Source: Cephalopachus bancanus (Eukaryota; Chordata; Mammalia; Primates; Tarsiidae). From it: DNA of 64,000 nt. This document shows, piece after piece, positions 1 to 9,893 of this stretch. Both the position numbers and the translations under genes were made by a program. Location of the stretch: the NCBI GenBank assembly GCA_027257055.1, contig JAPVLO010000007.1, positions 7,068,001 to 7,132,000 on the forward strand, given 5' to 3'. A model generated the notes under the pieces. The model worked only from the letters and a program-made list of their open reading frames with translations. It was not told the origin of the DNA and ran no database searches. The number at the start of each line of letters is the position of its first letter. The stretch's first letter is position 1.

Positions 1-49
1 CTCCAGTCTGGGCGACAGAGTAAGACTCCAACTTAAAAAAAAAAAAAAG
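1..49 (+). mobile_element. Alu: Alu 3' end (cut by window edge)
   Basis: The window opens inside the right arm of an Alu (CTCCAGTCTGGGCGACAGAG) that ends in GACTCCAACTT and an A-tail. It has the lineage-specific 3' end seen throughout the window. Confidence 0.9.
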
Positions 50-154
50 AGTCTGAGCCGGGCACCCCCACCTTGGGAAGTTCTGGGGTGGGAATTACAG
101 ATGAGCTTTGCCGGCAGGCAGCACTGGGGAGCAACTCACAGAAATCACGAGCAG

Positions 155-381
155 TGCAGGGTGCAGTGGCTCAAGTCTGTAATCCCAGCACTTTGAGGTG
201 GAGGCGAGAGGATTCTGAGTCCAGGGTTTGAGATCAACCTGGGCAACTTAGTGAGATCTTGTCTACAATAAATCAAAAAATTAGCCAGGCGTGGTGGTGT
301 GTGCCTGTAGTTCCAGCTACTTGGAAGACTGAGGCAAGGATCACCTGAGCCCAGCCTGGGCGATAGAGAGACTCCGACAGA
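155..381 (+). mobile_element. Alu: Alu, right arm internally shortened
   Basis: Left arm and linker (CAATAAATCAAAAAAT) are clear. The right arm jumps from CACCTGAGCCCAG straight to CCTGGGCGATAGAG, so most of its middle is missing. It has CAGCACTTTG and TTGAGATCAACC, so it belongs to the older part of this Alu lineage. The tail has grown into the purine repeat that follows. Confidence 0.85.
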
Positions 382-394
382 AAGGAAGGAAGGG

Positions 395-456
<62 letters not shown>

Positions 457-510
457 AGGGAGGGAGGGAGGGAGGGAGGGAGGGAGGGAGGGAGGGAGGG
501 AAAGAAAGAG
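382..510 (+). repeat. (GA)n / (GGGA)n microsatellite
   Basis: A pure GA run followed by GGGA units, in direct continuation of the Alu tail. This is a typical microsatellite born from an Alu A-tail. Confidence 0.95.
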
Positions 511-1008
511 ATTACGAGTATTTCCTAGTTATCTGCGGCTCAGGGACGGTCCTGGCGCCCTCTAGTGGCCACAAGGAAAGGTGCAGGCGAGTTTGTCCAA
601 TGTCTCCTGATTCCCGTGGGCTGTAGTTGCTCCCGTAGGGGTTGTCTGATGCTGGGATTGAGGGTGAAAAGAGCTTACAGTGGTGGATGCAGCCGCTGGA
701 TCCCTTTGCATTTCCTAAAATTCACCCAGTTCTCCATTCTAGTCAACATGTGCCATATTCTTTTCCTACAGAATATTTCTCCCTAAATCGAAGAAAATGG
801 ATGATTTGGAAAATGCAGTGTTTACTTGGGAGCTTCAGGTGCACTTCCAAGGATCCCGGGGAAACTCCCCTCTCCCCCAGCCCCACACTGGAGCCCAGAG
901 GCTCCTGTGAAGCTGGCTGCGGCCTGAGCCAGGCAGGTCTCTGTTCTGCCTCCTTCCTGGTCCTGCCCAGTTCCCCCTCCTTGTCGTGATGCCCCCATTT
1001 CTCTCCTC
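511..1008. other. Non-repeat stretch, no gene seen
   Basis: Apparently unique sequence. Short open frames here lack a credible start context, conservation clue or family motif. It contains the CTCF-like site at 553-571. Confidence 0.6.
553..571 (-). promoter_or_regulatory. CTCF-like motif
   Basis: TGGCGCCCTCTAGTGGCCA is close to the reverse complement of the long CTCF consensus (CCAC-N-AGGGGGCGC core). Sequence match only; no occupancy data. Confidence 0.55.
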
Positions 1009-1010
1009 CA

Positions 1011-1324
1011 TTTTTTTTTTTTTTTTTGAGTTGGAGTCTCACTCTGTAGTCCAGGCTGGAGTACAGTGGCATGCTCACCGCTGCCACAGCCTTGACCTGC
1101 TGACCTCAGGTGATCCTTCGGCCTCAGCCTTCCAAAGTAGCTGGAAGTACAGGCACACATTACCACACCTGGCTAATTTATGATTTTTTTTATTTTTTAT
1201 ATTTTGTAAAGATGAGGTCTCACCAAGTTGCCCAAGCTGTTCTTAAACTCCTGGGCTCAGGAAATCCTCTCACTTCAGCCTTCCAAAGCACTGGGATTAT
1301 AGGCATGAGCCACTGCGCATGGCC
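1011..1324 (-). mobile_element. Alu: Alu, older lineage-specific type
   Basis: Antisense Alu: T-run, GAGTTGGAGTCTCACTCTG, CTGACCTCAGGTGATCC, then GCCACTGCGCATGGCC. It keeps CAGCACTTTG-type bases (here AAGCACTGGG), so it is older than the copies with a CCGCG head. Confidence 0.9.
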
Positions 1325-1350
1325 CAAAGCCTCTTTAAAACACTGTGGGG

Positions 1351-1642
1351 AACCGGGCTCCGAGGCTCGGCCTGTAATCCCGTGCCTTGGGAGGCTGAGG
1401 TGAGTGGATTGCCTGAGCCCGCGGGTTCAAGACCCGCCTGGGCAACTTGGTGAGACCTCAACTCTACAATAAATCAAAAAATTAGCCAGGCATGGCAGCA
1501 CGCGCCTGTAGTTCCAGCTACTTTGAAAGGCTGAGGCGGAAGGAGCGTCGGAGCCCAGCAGGTCGAGGCTGCGGTGGCCGGGAGCGGCCATTGCACTCCA
1601 GTCTGGGCAACAAAGTGAGACTCCAGCTCAAAAAATAAAAAT
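1351..1642 (+). mobile_element. Alu: Full-length Alu with intact 14-bp TSD
   Basis: Starts at AACCGGGCTC and ends in an A-rich tail. It is flanked by AAAACACTGTGGGG at 1337-1350 and 1643-1656. Left arm GAGCCCGCGGGTTCAAGAC, linker CAATAAATCAAAAAAT, right arm GGTCGAGGCTGCGGTGGCCG. The long form GGGCAACTTGGTGAG is present. Confidence 0.95.
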
Positions 1643-1656
1643 AAAACACTGTGGGG

Positions 1657-2640
1657 ATATCAGTAAAGAGTTCAAAACATATCATCGGAATGTAAATGGT
1701 GCAGCTGCCTTACAGAACAATCTGGCAATTCCTCAAAAAACTAAACATAGGGTTGCCATATGAGTTCCAAGAGAACTGAAAATATACGTCCCCGGAAGAA
1801 CATGGATGAGGCTGTTCACAGCAGCAGTAATCATAATAACCCCAAAGTCACGAACAACTTGAATGTCCATCAACTGATGATGAATAAGTGAAATGTAGTA
1901 CAGCCGTCCCTCAGTATCTGTGGGGGTCTGGTTCCAGGACCCCTGGGATGCCCAAATCCATGGATGCTGAAGTCCTTTGTAGAAAATGGTGTAGAATTTG
2001 CTTTGAAGCTGTACCCATCCTCCTGCATACTTTAAATCATCTCAAGATTACTTAGGATAGCTAATCCTATGCAAATGCTATGTAAACAGTTGTTATACTG
2101 CATTGTTTAGGGAATAATGACAAGGAAAAAATATCTGTAATGTTTAGTATAAACACAGCCATCCATTTTTTTTCTGAATATTTCCGACCCACAGTGGGTT
2201 GCATCCTCAGAAGCAGAACCCACAGATATAAGGTGCTGACTGTGTTTCCAGATGATGGAATATTATTTGACAATAAACAGTAGTGATGCACTCACACACA
2301 TTACAACTTGGATGAACCTTGGAAAGGCTGTGCTAAGTAAAAAAAAAAGAGTCATGAAGTCCACATAACATATTCCATTTACATGAAATGTCCAGATACA
2401 CCAAACATAGAAATAGAAAGTAGCTTAGTGGCTGCCAGGGGCTGGGGGAGGGGAGGGAGGAGAGGATGAGAAATGACTGCTTCATGGGTACAGGGTTTTT
2501 TAATGGGATAATAAAAACACTCTGGAATTAATAGTCATGATTACACAACCTTGTGACTATACTAAAAACCACTCCTAAAAGGCAAATTTAGAGTATGTAA
2601 ATTATATCTTAATTCTTAAAAAAATCATCCTGAAAAAATC
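1657..2640 (+). mobile_element. L1: Old L1 3' part, split by MER2
   Basis: 1657-1900 and 2244-2640 read as one L1 tail. The first part has the CAATCTGGCAATTCCTC region and AATGTCCATCAACTGATG. The second resumes with GATGGAATATTATTTGACAA and ends with the GGCTGCCAGGGGCTGGGGG type of 3' UTR. High divergence and an ancient insertion inside it mark an old L1M-type copy. Confidence 0.85.
1901..2243 (+). mobile_element. MER2: MER2 DNA transposon (pogo/Tigger-type)
   Basis: A 343-bp element, close to the family's ~345 bp. Terminal inverted repeats are CAGCCGTCCCTCAGTATC at the left and ...GGTGCTGACTG at the right. The left end abuts a TA (1899-1900), the target of this family. The internal TTGTTTAGGGAATAATGAC is characteristic. 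It is inserted in the surrounding L1. Confidence 0.9.
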
Positions 2641-2970
2641 AGCCACCTGATTGAGGGTCAACTATGTGCCAAATGTTTAGAAGTCATTTGTTAATTCTAC
2701 CTGCAGTAGAGGTGTTCAGAGGATGCTCCCTGCCCTGTGGAAAGAATCCCCAGCAACCTTGGCAGTTGGGAAAACAAACCTATTTTACACTGAGTTAGGA
2801 AAGCTGCAGTGCTGGGATTGGGAATAGGCTCCTAACCCTCCCATTTATGTGGGAAGAAGGCAGAGGTGGGGTGGGAAAAGCAACATGAGACCATGTGGCC
2901 TCAGAAGCTAACATTGTGAACAACCAGCCTCTTGAGAACTGACACTGCAAGATAAGAGCACTCACTGGAA
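2641..2970. other. Mostly unique; possible MIR trace
   Basis: TTGAGGGTCAACTATGTGCC at 2651-2670 resembles the antisense end of a MIR, and the rest is too diverged to assign. It contains the first copy of a 48-bp repeat (2701-2748) that recurs at 3868-3915. Confidence 0.45.
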
Positions 2971-3726
2971 TTCACCCATCATGTATCCATCATCCATCCA
3001 CCATTCCTCCATTCATCCATCTATGCACTCATCCATCCATTCATCCACCTATCATCCATCCATTCACCCATCCCTCCATCCATCGTCTGTCCATCCAGTA
3101 TCTATCCATTCTCCCTCCATCTCTCCATCTATCCATCTATCCATCATCCATCCATCACTCATTCATCCATCCATCCATTTACCGATTATCCATTCATTCA
3201 TCCATCCATCCATATATCCATCCACCCATCATCCATCAATCATCCTTCCGTTCATCCATCTATCCACGCATCCATTCACCCATCAACCATCTAGCCATCC
3301 ATCTATCCATTTACCTGTTATCCATCCATCATCCATTCATATAGCCTTCTATCCATCATCCCTCCATCCACCCATCATCCATCCATCGTCCTTTCATCCA
3401 TCCATCTATGCATGCATCCATCCATTCATTCACCCATCATCCATCCACCCATTGTTCCTCCATCCATCCATCTATCCACTCATCCATCCTTCCATCCATC
3501 ATCTATTCATCATCCCTCCATACATTCATCTATCCACCATTTCCATCTACCCATTATTTATTCATTCATCCACCCATCATCCCTCCATTCACCCATCTAT
3601 CCATCCATCATCCGTCCATCCATCATCTATCCATCATCCATCCATCCACCTATCCATCCATCAGTCATTCATCCATCATCCAACTATCCATTTATTCACC
3701 CATTCACCCATCCATCCATTCATTCT
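2971..3726 (+). repeat. Degenerate (ATCC)n / CATC-rich array
   Basis: About 755 bp of CCATCCAT units mixed with CATT, CACC and TATC variants. Because the base unit is 4 bp and stop-poor, long open frames rich in Ile-His-Pro-Ser appear in several frames; they are not genes. Confidence 0.95.
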
Positions 3727-4826
3727 CTTGCTCTCCCTCTCTCTTCTGCTACAGTCATGTTTCCAACACCATGGGTATCGCTCTCTGACTCTCCTCTTCT
3801 TTCTCCCTTTCTCCATCTTCATTCCAGTTTTTTCCTCAGACTGTGTGTCCTTCTCACCCTCTCTCCCCTGCAGTGGAGGTGTTCAGAGGGTGCTCCCTGC
3901 CCTATGGAAAGAGTCTTTCTTGGCAAAGCATGGGTGAATGAAACACTCCAGACAGTGCAGTTCTTAGTATCGAGGACCTTGTTCCCTGTTGTACCTGGGT
4001 CCTTTCCATGGATTTGCTTCTCTTTATTTCCCACTAACAAGAAGACTCTCTGGGATAAGGGGTGAGCAGCAAAAGGGGGAGGGGTTCTTTCTGGGCCTTC
4101 TCCAAATCTTGAGATTCAGCCATGTCCACCCAGACACTATGCATATGCTGGAATGCCTGTGGCAACATCCTCCTCCCCGCCCCCGCTTCTTCCCATGACT
4201 TGTCTCTTCTTATCCTCTCCCTTGATTTCCCCTACATGTTTGCTCCCCAGAAAGCCTCTCCTACCAGCCCATGTAGAATAGTCTCCCTTGGCTTCTGTGT
4301 GGTGTCCTTCCTGGAATCAGCCTGGTCTGTCCCAAGAGCTCAGACTTGCCTGTGACACCCCCTTCCTTGTCTTCAAAGGTACCAGGCTAATTTTCCCCAA
4401 ACAGAACCTGAGGCCCAGGTCCAGGTGACCCTTTGTGGTTAGTGATGTGGCCCCAGGAGAGAGAGTCCCAGTTGAGTCAACCTGACAAACGCATTTTGAG
4501 AGTCCATGGTGTGTCAGCCCTGGGACAAAGTGGTGACAAGGACAGAGTCCCTGGTGACACCAAGTTCTCATCACTTTCACTTTTAATGCTGACATCAATA
4601 GTACCGGGAATCATTGTCCTTTTTGACAATTTATTTTGCTTTTAAATGGAATATGTGACTCATGGCATTGATCACATGTCCCCTGTGGCTTCTGGGAAGG
4701 TTACAAGAGTCCACAATGTTTCTGCCAGAGACTCCTAGACTCAGCAGGGAGATGGAAGAGCTCCTCTTTGCAAAGGGCAATGAGGAGAGAAGGAGTGACA
4801 GCTTGAAGCAGTGGGAAGATGGGATG
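3727..4826. other. Low-repeat stretch, no gene seen
   Basis: Pyrimidine-rich start, then mixed sequence. I see no recognisable repeat, exon or RNA gene. The second copy of the 48-bp repeat lies at 3868-3915, behind a pyrimidine tract ending CCCCTGCAG that looks like a splice acceptor but has no supporting reading frame. Confidence 0.5.
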
Positions 4827-4840
4827 AAATTTCTTAAACT

Positions 4841-5009
4841 GGGGGGGGTAGAGAGGGGAAGGGAAGTGGGACTAATGGTAGTCAATATCTGTCTGGGGAT
4901 GGGGAGACACCCCTTATTAACAAGGGTGCCTGAACGATGCGCATTTGTATACCTAACCCTTAACTGTACCCCACAATTTTATAATAAAAAATATGTTTAG
5001 AAGAAAAAA
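4841..5009 (+). mobile_element. L1: Short 5'-truncated young L1 with 14-bp TSD
   Basis: Only the L1 3' UTR is present: CAAGGGTGCCTG, TTTGTATACCTAACCCTTAA, CTGTACCCCAC, then an A-rich end. It is flanked by AAATTTCTTAAACT at 4827-4840 and 5010-5023. The same 3' UTR occurs at 47.7 kb and, inverted, at 34.2 and 58.9 kb. Confidence 0.92.
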
Positions 5010-5026
5010 AAATTTCTTAAACTTAT

Positions 5027-5620
5027 TGTTTGTTTGAGGCAGAGTCTGCTCTGTCACCCAGGCTGGAATGTGGTGGCGGGATCATAATTCACTGCAGCCT
5101 CTAATTCTGGCTCAAGTAAACCTCTCACCTCAACTTTTTTTTTTTGAGTTGGAGTCTCACTCTGTCGCCCAGACTGGAGTGCAGTGGCCACTCCCGGCCA
5201 CCGCAGCCTCGACCTGCTGGGGTCCAGCGATTCTTCCGCCTCAGCCTTCCAAGTAGCTGGAACTACAGGCGCGCGTTACCACGCCCGGCTAATTTTTGAT
5301 TTATTATAGAGATGAGGTCTCGCCAAGTTGCCCAGGCGGGTCTCGAACCCATGGGCTCAGGCAATCCACTCACCTCAGCCTCCCAAAGTGCTGGGATTAT
5401 AGGCTGAGCCACTGAGCCCGGCTCACCTCAACTTCTAAGTAGCTGGGTCTACAGACATGTGCCACCACACTTGGCTTATTATTAGTAGTATTATTATTTT
5501 TTGAGAGATGAGGACTTGCTATTTTGCCCAGGCTGGTCTCAAACCTCTGATCTCAAGAAATCCTCCCACCTAGGCCTCCCAAAATGCTGGGATTAGAGGC
5601 ATGAACCACCACACCCAGCC
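5027..5620 (-). mobile_element. AluJ: AluJ, interrupted by a younger Alu
   Basis: Two parts, 5027-5136 and 5422-5620, join into one antisense old Alu (ATCATAATTCACTGCAGCCTC ... GCATGAACCACCACACCCAGCC). It carries generic old Alu bases rather than the lineage-specific ones, so it predates the copy inside it. Confidence 0.9.
5137..5421 (-). mobile_element. Alu: Alu nested in AluJ, TSD intact
   Basis: A full-length lineage-specific Alu. CTCACCTCAACTT at 5124-5136 is repeated at 5422-5434. The long form (antisense CAAGTTGCCCAGG) is present. It directly shows that this Alu type is younger than AluJ. Confidence 0.95.
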
Positions 5621-6260
5621 ACTTCATCTTTTAAAATCATGAGAATTTTGTACCTGCCCTCCTTGAATTGATACAAAAGAAACCCAGATTAAAGATGCCC
5701 ATGCTACACCTGTGACTTTTCCTTACTGAGCAGGTTTGACCCCCGGGGGCGGTCAGCATAGTGTGCAGATGCCAGCCCACCGTGCTGGGGGCCTCCTGTG
5801 CTGGACCTCGCGGCCTGCAGCCTGGCTCCCCTCTCACCAGCTCTTCCTCTGTTCACTGCTGGGGCAGGTGGACATTTGCACAGCATAGGATCCCATTGGA
5901 ACAGGGACAGTCATCAGCCCTGGGACCCTGAATCCCAGGGTCAGTCTCTTGTGTGACTGCTGTAAGGTGCAATTATCAATCACACTCCCTTTTACTGTTA
6001 GACATGTCCTGGCTTGGGACAAGCCCCTAGGTAATAGGGCATGATTGGCAGCGAATTGCCAGAGAGATGTTTAAATTGTTCAGGGCCCTCCTGAGTCTGT
6101 ACTTGTGCCCAGGTTGAGCTGGACACAGGACCATGGCCGGTGCTGTCCTGCACAGGTGCTGCAGCTAGGATGTTTGGGGGCAGGAGGGTGGAGGCTTGGT
6201 CAGGCATGGGACAGGCTTGGACCTGTGGCAGAGATGTGGGTGGGCACACAGCAGGCAGCC
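5621..6260. other. Unique stretch, no gene seen
   Basis: No repeat family, exon or RNA gene recognised. Overlapping short frames on both strands look random. Confidence 0.5.
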
Positions 6261-6343
6261 CTTGCTGTGGGAGTTCCTCTCTCTCACTTGTTGTCTCCCA
6301 TCCTTCTCTATCTCTGAGTCTGTCTCTAGTGCTATCTCTCTAA

Positions 6344-6402
<59 letters not shown>

Positions 6403-6599
6403 TGTGTGTATGCGCCTCTGTTTCTTCTGGACATATCTCTCTGTATCTCTCTATCTCAGCTTGTCTCTGGATCTCTCTAAACTTTGTTTTATATCTCTGT
6501 TTCTCTCTCTCTGCATCTCTCTGGACTTTGTTTCATAGTTTTCTGTCTCTATATTCCTGTCTGTCTCTATCTCTTTGGACTTTGTTCCATATCTGTCGG

Positions 6600-6640
<41 letters not shown>

Positions 6641-7000
6641 ATCTCTGTCTTGTGTCTCTCTGGACTGTGCTCCATATCTCTGTCCCTATGTCTTTGTCTC
6701 TCTCTGTATCTCAGTCTCTCAGGACTTTGTATCTCTCCGTCTCTGTGTCTCTGTCTCTATCTCTCTATCTTTGTCTCTGTCTCTCTGTATGTCTCTGTCC
6801 TGTGTCTCTCTGGACTTTGTTCTATATCTCTCTTTGTGTCTCTATCCCTCAGAATGTCTGTACCTCTCTCTACATGCCTCTGTCTCTCTGGACCTCACCC
6901 CATCTCTGTCTCTGTGTCTCTGACTCTCTCTGCCTCTCTAGACTTTGCTCCATATCTCTCTGTTTCTGTCTCTGCCTGGCAAGCCTGATTTCACTCCATA
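6261..7000. repeat. (TG)n plus TCTC-rich minisatellite
   Basis: A TG run at 6345-6412 is followed by about 590 bp of CTCTGTCTC sequence. Within it a core GGACTTTGTTCCATAT or a close variant recurs near 6524, 6576, 6661, 6722, 6811, 6889 and 6939, so a longer unit underlies the simple repeat. Cys/Val- and Leu/Ser-rich open frames here are artefacts. Confidence 0.9.
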
Positions 7001-8163
7001 TTTTTTGGTGTCCTACTGTCTCTCCCTCCCTGTATGCCCTTTTCTCTCTGCTGATGTGGTAAGAAGGCCTTTGTCGTCCCCCCCACTCCACATGTTGTGT
7101 CAGGGCTGTAGCCCTAAAGGAACTAGCTGAGGCAAAATTAACATAGATAGAGTGTATTTGAGCCAGGCTTGAGCATTACATCCTGGGAGCATGAATTCAA
7201 GTTTCCCTGAATATATCCTCCTATTAGCAGCAGTTACAATTGGACTTTTAAAGATAAAATAGGGAAACTGGGAGTGGGCTGATGCAAAGTTATCTGTTAG
7301 GAATTCTCACTGATTTACAGAAATACCACTGATTAATGATTGGCTATACCACACACTGGTCAGCTCTAGGAGGTGGGTTCCAGTGTCTGGTGTGGCATAA
7401 TTGGGCTAATTCATAGCTACTTGTGGCAATTCCAGGTAGTTTTAAGGGGCGAAGACAAGCTCAAGGGTGGAGTAGTACATGACTGCTCCTGCCTCATATT
7501 AATATATCTCTGGGCGTAATAAATTGAAAGGATTCACATTTCTCAGATAAAAATTCTTTTCTTTCCTCAGGGCCAGGCAAGGAAGGCCAGCCCTGCCTTG
7601 TGCCCTCGGACAGACATCGCTTTCCTCCCTGTGCGGAGTGTTCCTTGGACTCATCTGTCCATCTGAGTGATGGACTGAGCCTGCTAGAGCAGAGCCCTTT
7701 CAGAGCTCAGAGCCTGGGCAGGGACAAAGGCCCCTGCATCTCCTCTTAGTACTAAGGCCCTGTCTCACCCCAGCTCACAATCTCTGCAGGACCCAGCCCA
7801 GCTCTCCAGCCTCCTCAGATGGCAACCATGTACAGCAGGAAACCAAGCATACCTTCCAAACCTTTCCTAAACCCCTAGACCTGGCTCCCTCCAGGGTCCA
7901 CAGTCAGGTAATGGTGTGAGCCCTGTTACAAGAAAAACCTCAGACAAGCTAAATTGGAGAGATGGTGTCAGAAATGGGATCTGAAGCAGAACTTCTGCTT
8001 CAAGGAGCACTGAGTGACCAAGCAAGGCACCCACTAGGCCCCCATGTCCAAAGTTCTCTCACAAAAACTGGGGATTGCCGGCAAATTCTCTTTCAGATTC
8101 CGAAGCTCAACAGATTTGTGTTTTGAGATATCTGAGTTTGTTTGATCAAATTTCTAGTTCAAG
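7001..8163. other. No gene; unassigned, possibly LTR-like
   Basis: 7120-7560 (GAGGCAAAATTAACATAGAT ... CTGCCTCATATTAATATATC) has the look of an old dispersed element, perhaps an LTR, but I cannot name it. 7570-8150 is GC-richer unique sequence without a supported exon. Confidence 0.35.
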
Positions 8164-8210
8164 CTGGGTTTGATAGGTGACAGAGTGAGACTTCAACTAA
8201 AAAAAAAAAA
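8164..8210 (+). mobile_element. Alu: Alu 3' end fragment
   Basis: CTGGGTTTGATAGGTGACAG and GAGACTTCAACT plus an A-run: the last ~35 bp of an Alu. The next Alu lies against its tail. Confidence 0.75.
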
Positions 8211-8213
8211 GAT

Positions 8214-8503
8214 AGCCGGGCTCGGTGGCTCAGCTTGTAATCCCGCACCTTTGGGAGGCTGAGGTGAGTGGATTGCCTGAGCCCGCGGTTTCGAGACCCG
8301 CCTGGGCAACTTGTTGAGGCCTCATCTCTACAACAAATCAAAAATCAGCCGGGCGTGGTAGCTCTCGCCTGTAATTCCGGGTACTCGGAAGGATGAGGTG
8401 GAAGGATCGCCAGAGCCCAGTGGGTCGAGGCTGCGGTGGCCGGGAGTGGCCACTGCACTCCAGTCTGGGTGACAGGGTGAAACTTCAACTCAAAAAAAAA
8501 AAA
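8214..8503 (+). mobile_element. Alu: Full-length lineage-specific Alu
   Basis: AGCCGGGCTCGGTGGCTCAG to GAAACTTCAACTC plus A-tail. The long form GGGCAACTTGTTGAG is present. It inserted into, or beside, the A-tail of the fragment before it, so its TSD cannot be read. Confidence 0.93.
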
Positions 8504-8952
8504 AGCAAAAGAAAAGGGAAGTCGTCTTGGAAATTGGACTGGGTCCAGGAACAGGCTGGATCCAATAATGTACTATCTTGGATCCAGTCAGAGGCTTCAG
8601 ACGTCTGACTAACTCAGACATAAACTGACAGCGAACGATAATATTGCAGAGGGCAAACTTCAGCTTTCAGAAATTCACAGACTTTCAAGCTTTGGCTCCT
8701 TCATTTCTTTTTCCTGCGCACTTGAGTAAGAAGGGTCATGGACTAAGTTGATCAAGAGGATCTGAGAGCCAAATGCCAGGATTCACGGTGAAAATGGAAT
8801 TCTTACTGTCTTAAGAACTGAGTAATCTTACCTCCAGCTGTGCACATGTTTGCATGTCTAAGTGTGAGGCCAATAAGCGTCAAATGCTTATAGAGATGGA
8901 GAAATCTTACTAAAATAAACAACACTACCCTTGGAGAAGTGCATTTGAAAAT
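8504..8952. other. No gene; unassigned
   Basis: Mixed unique-looking sequence. It could be part of the old retroviral insertion to the right, but no motif supports that. Confidence 0.4.
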
Positions 8953-8960
8953 AAGGGCTC

Positions 8961-9170
8961 TTGTCTGGCTCAGTGGTTCAAACCTGTAATCCCAGCACTT
9001 TGGGAGCCCTAGGCGAGAGGATTCCCTGAGTCCAGGGGTTCAAGAGCTGGGCAAGTTGCCTGGGCAACTTGGTGAGATCTCGTCTCCATAATAAATCTAA
9101 AAATTAGTCGGGCATGGTGGCACGTGCCTGTAGTCCCAGCTACTTGGAAGGGAGAGAAAGAAAAGAAAAA
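8961..9170 (+). mobile_element. Alu: Alu lacking its 3' end but with TSD
   Basis: Left arm, linker and the start of the right arm are present. The element stops at GCTACTTGGAAGGGAGAG and goes straight into a GAAAAGAAAAAAA tail. AAGGGCTC flanks it at 8953-8960 and 9171-9178. The head is diverged (TGTCTGGCTCAGTGG). Confidence 0.88.
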
Positions 9171-9178
9171 AAGGGCTC

Positions 9179-9507
9179 AGTCTCATCCCAGGGATGCCTA
9201 TGGATGTGCAGATGCTTCTAAAAAAGATTTCAATATTATTGCTTTAAAAAAAAAAGTCTCTTTATAAAAGACAAAAGCTTAAGTGACTAACCGATAAGAA
9301 AAATTTAATCTGCTAACATTTTAGCTTAGTTACCACCCTACCTACTGCAAAGGCAAATGTCATTCTGCTTAAAATATTTATTAAAGATAGTTTTCAGGTA
9401 GAGTAGGCTTATTTCTTCTTCAGACCTATCCACACTGAGTCCAGGCATTAAAAAAATACTTTCTTTGCCTTATTTCGTAATGGGCTCCACTCTGAACTCA
9501 TTAATTT
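9179..9507. other. No gene; unassigned AT-rich DNA
   Basis: No recognised feature apart from a short A-run near 9246. Confidence 0.45.
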
Positions 9508-9797
9508 AATTTAATTTAATTTTATTTTATTTTTGAGTTGGAGTCTCACTCTGTCACCCAGACTGGAGTGCAGTGGCTGCTCCCGGCCACTGCAGCCTCG
9601 ACCTGCTGGGTTCCAGCGATCCTTCCACCTCATCCTTCCGAGTAGCCGGAATTACAGGCACGCGCTACCATGCCCGGCTAATTTTTTTTTTGATTTCTCG
9701 CCTGCCCAGGTGGGTCTCGAACCCGCGGGCTCAGGCAATCCACTCACCTCAGCCTCCCAAAGGCACGGGATTACAGGCTGAGCCACCAGGCCCGGCT
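9508..9797 (-). mobile_element. Alu: Alu, in the tail of another Alu
   Basis: Antisense lineage-specific Alu. Its tail is AATTT/ATTTT-rich. It has the CTGCCCAGG form without the ACTTGG block, with a small local rearrangement (TTTCTCGCCTGCCCAGG). Its head abuts the T-run of the next fragment, so it went into that older Alu's tail. Confidence 0.9.
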
Positions 9798-9893
9798 TTT
9801 TTTTTTTTTTTTTTTTTTTGAGTTGGAGTCTCACTCTGTCGCCCAGGCTGGAGGGCAGTGGCACACTCTCAGCAACCGCAACCTCTAGTTAGA
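9798..9893 (-). mobile_element. Alu: 5'-truncated Alu fragment
   Basis: A T-run and the first ~70 bp (antisense) of an Alu right arm, ending at GCAACCGCAACCTCTAG. This is the target that the preceding Alu entered. Confidence 0.85.

Noticed and set aside
1351..1400. tRNA-like A/B-box sequences inside Alus
   Set aside because: They are the normal Pol III promoter elements of Alu, not tRNA genes.
2981..3937. 318-codon open frame rich in Ile-His-Pro-Ser
   Set aside because: It is the translation of an (ATCC)n array. Equally long frames appear in other phases, and there is no domain.
6344..7062. Overlapping Cys/Val- and Leu/Ser-rich open frames up to 192 codons
   Set aside because: Products of TG and TCTC simple repeats.
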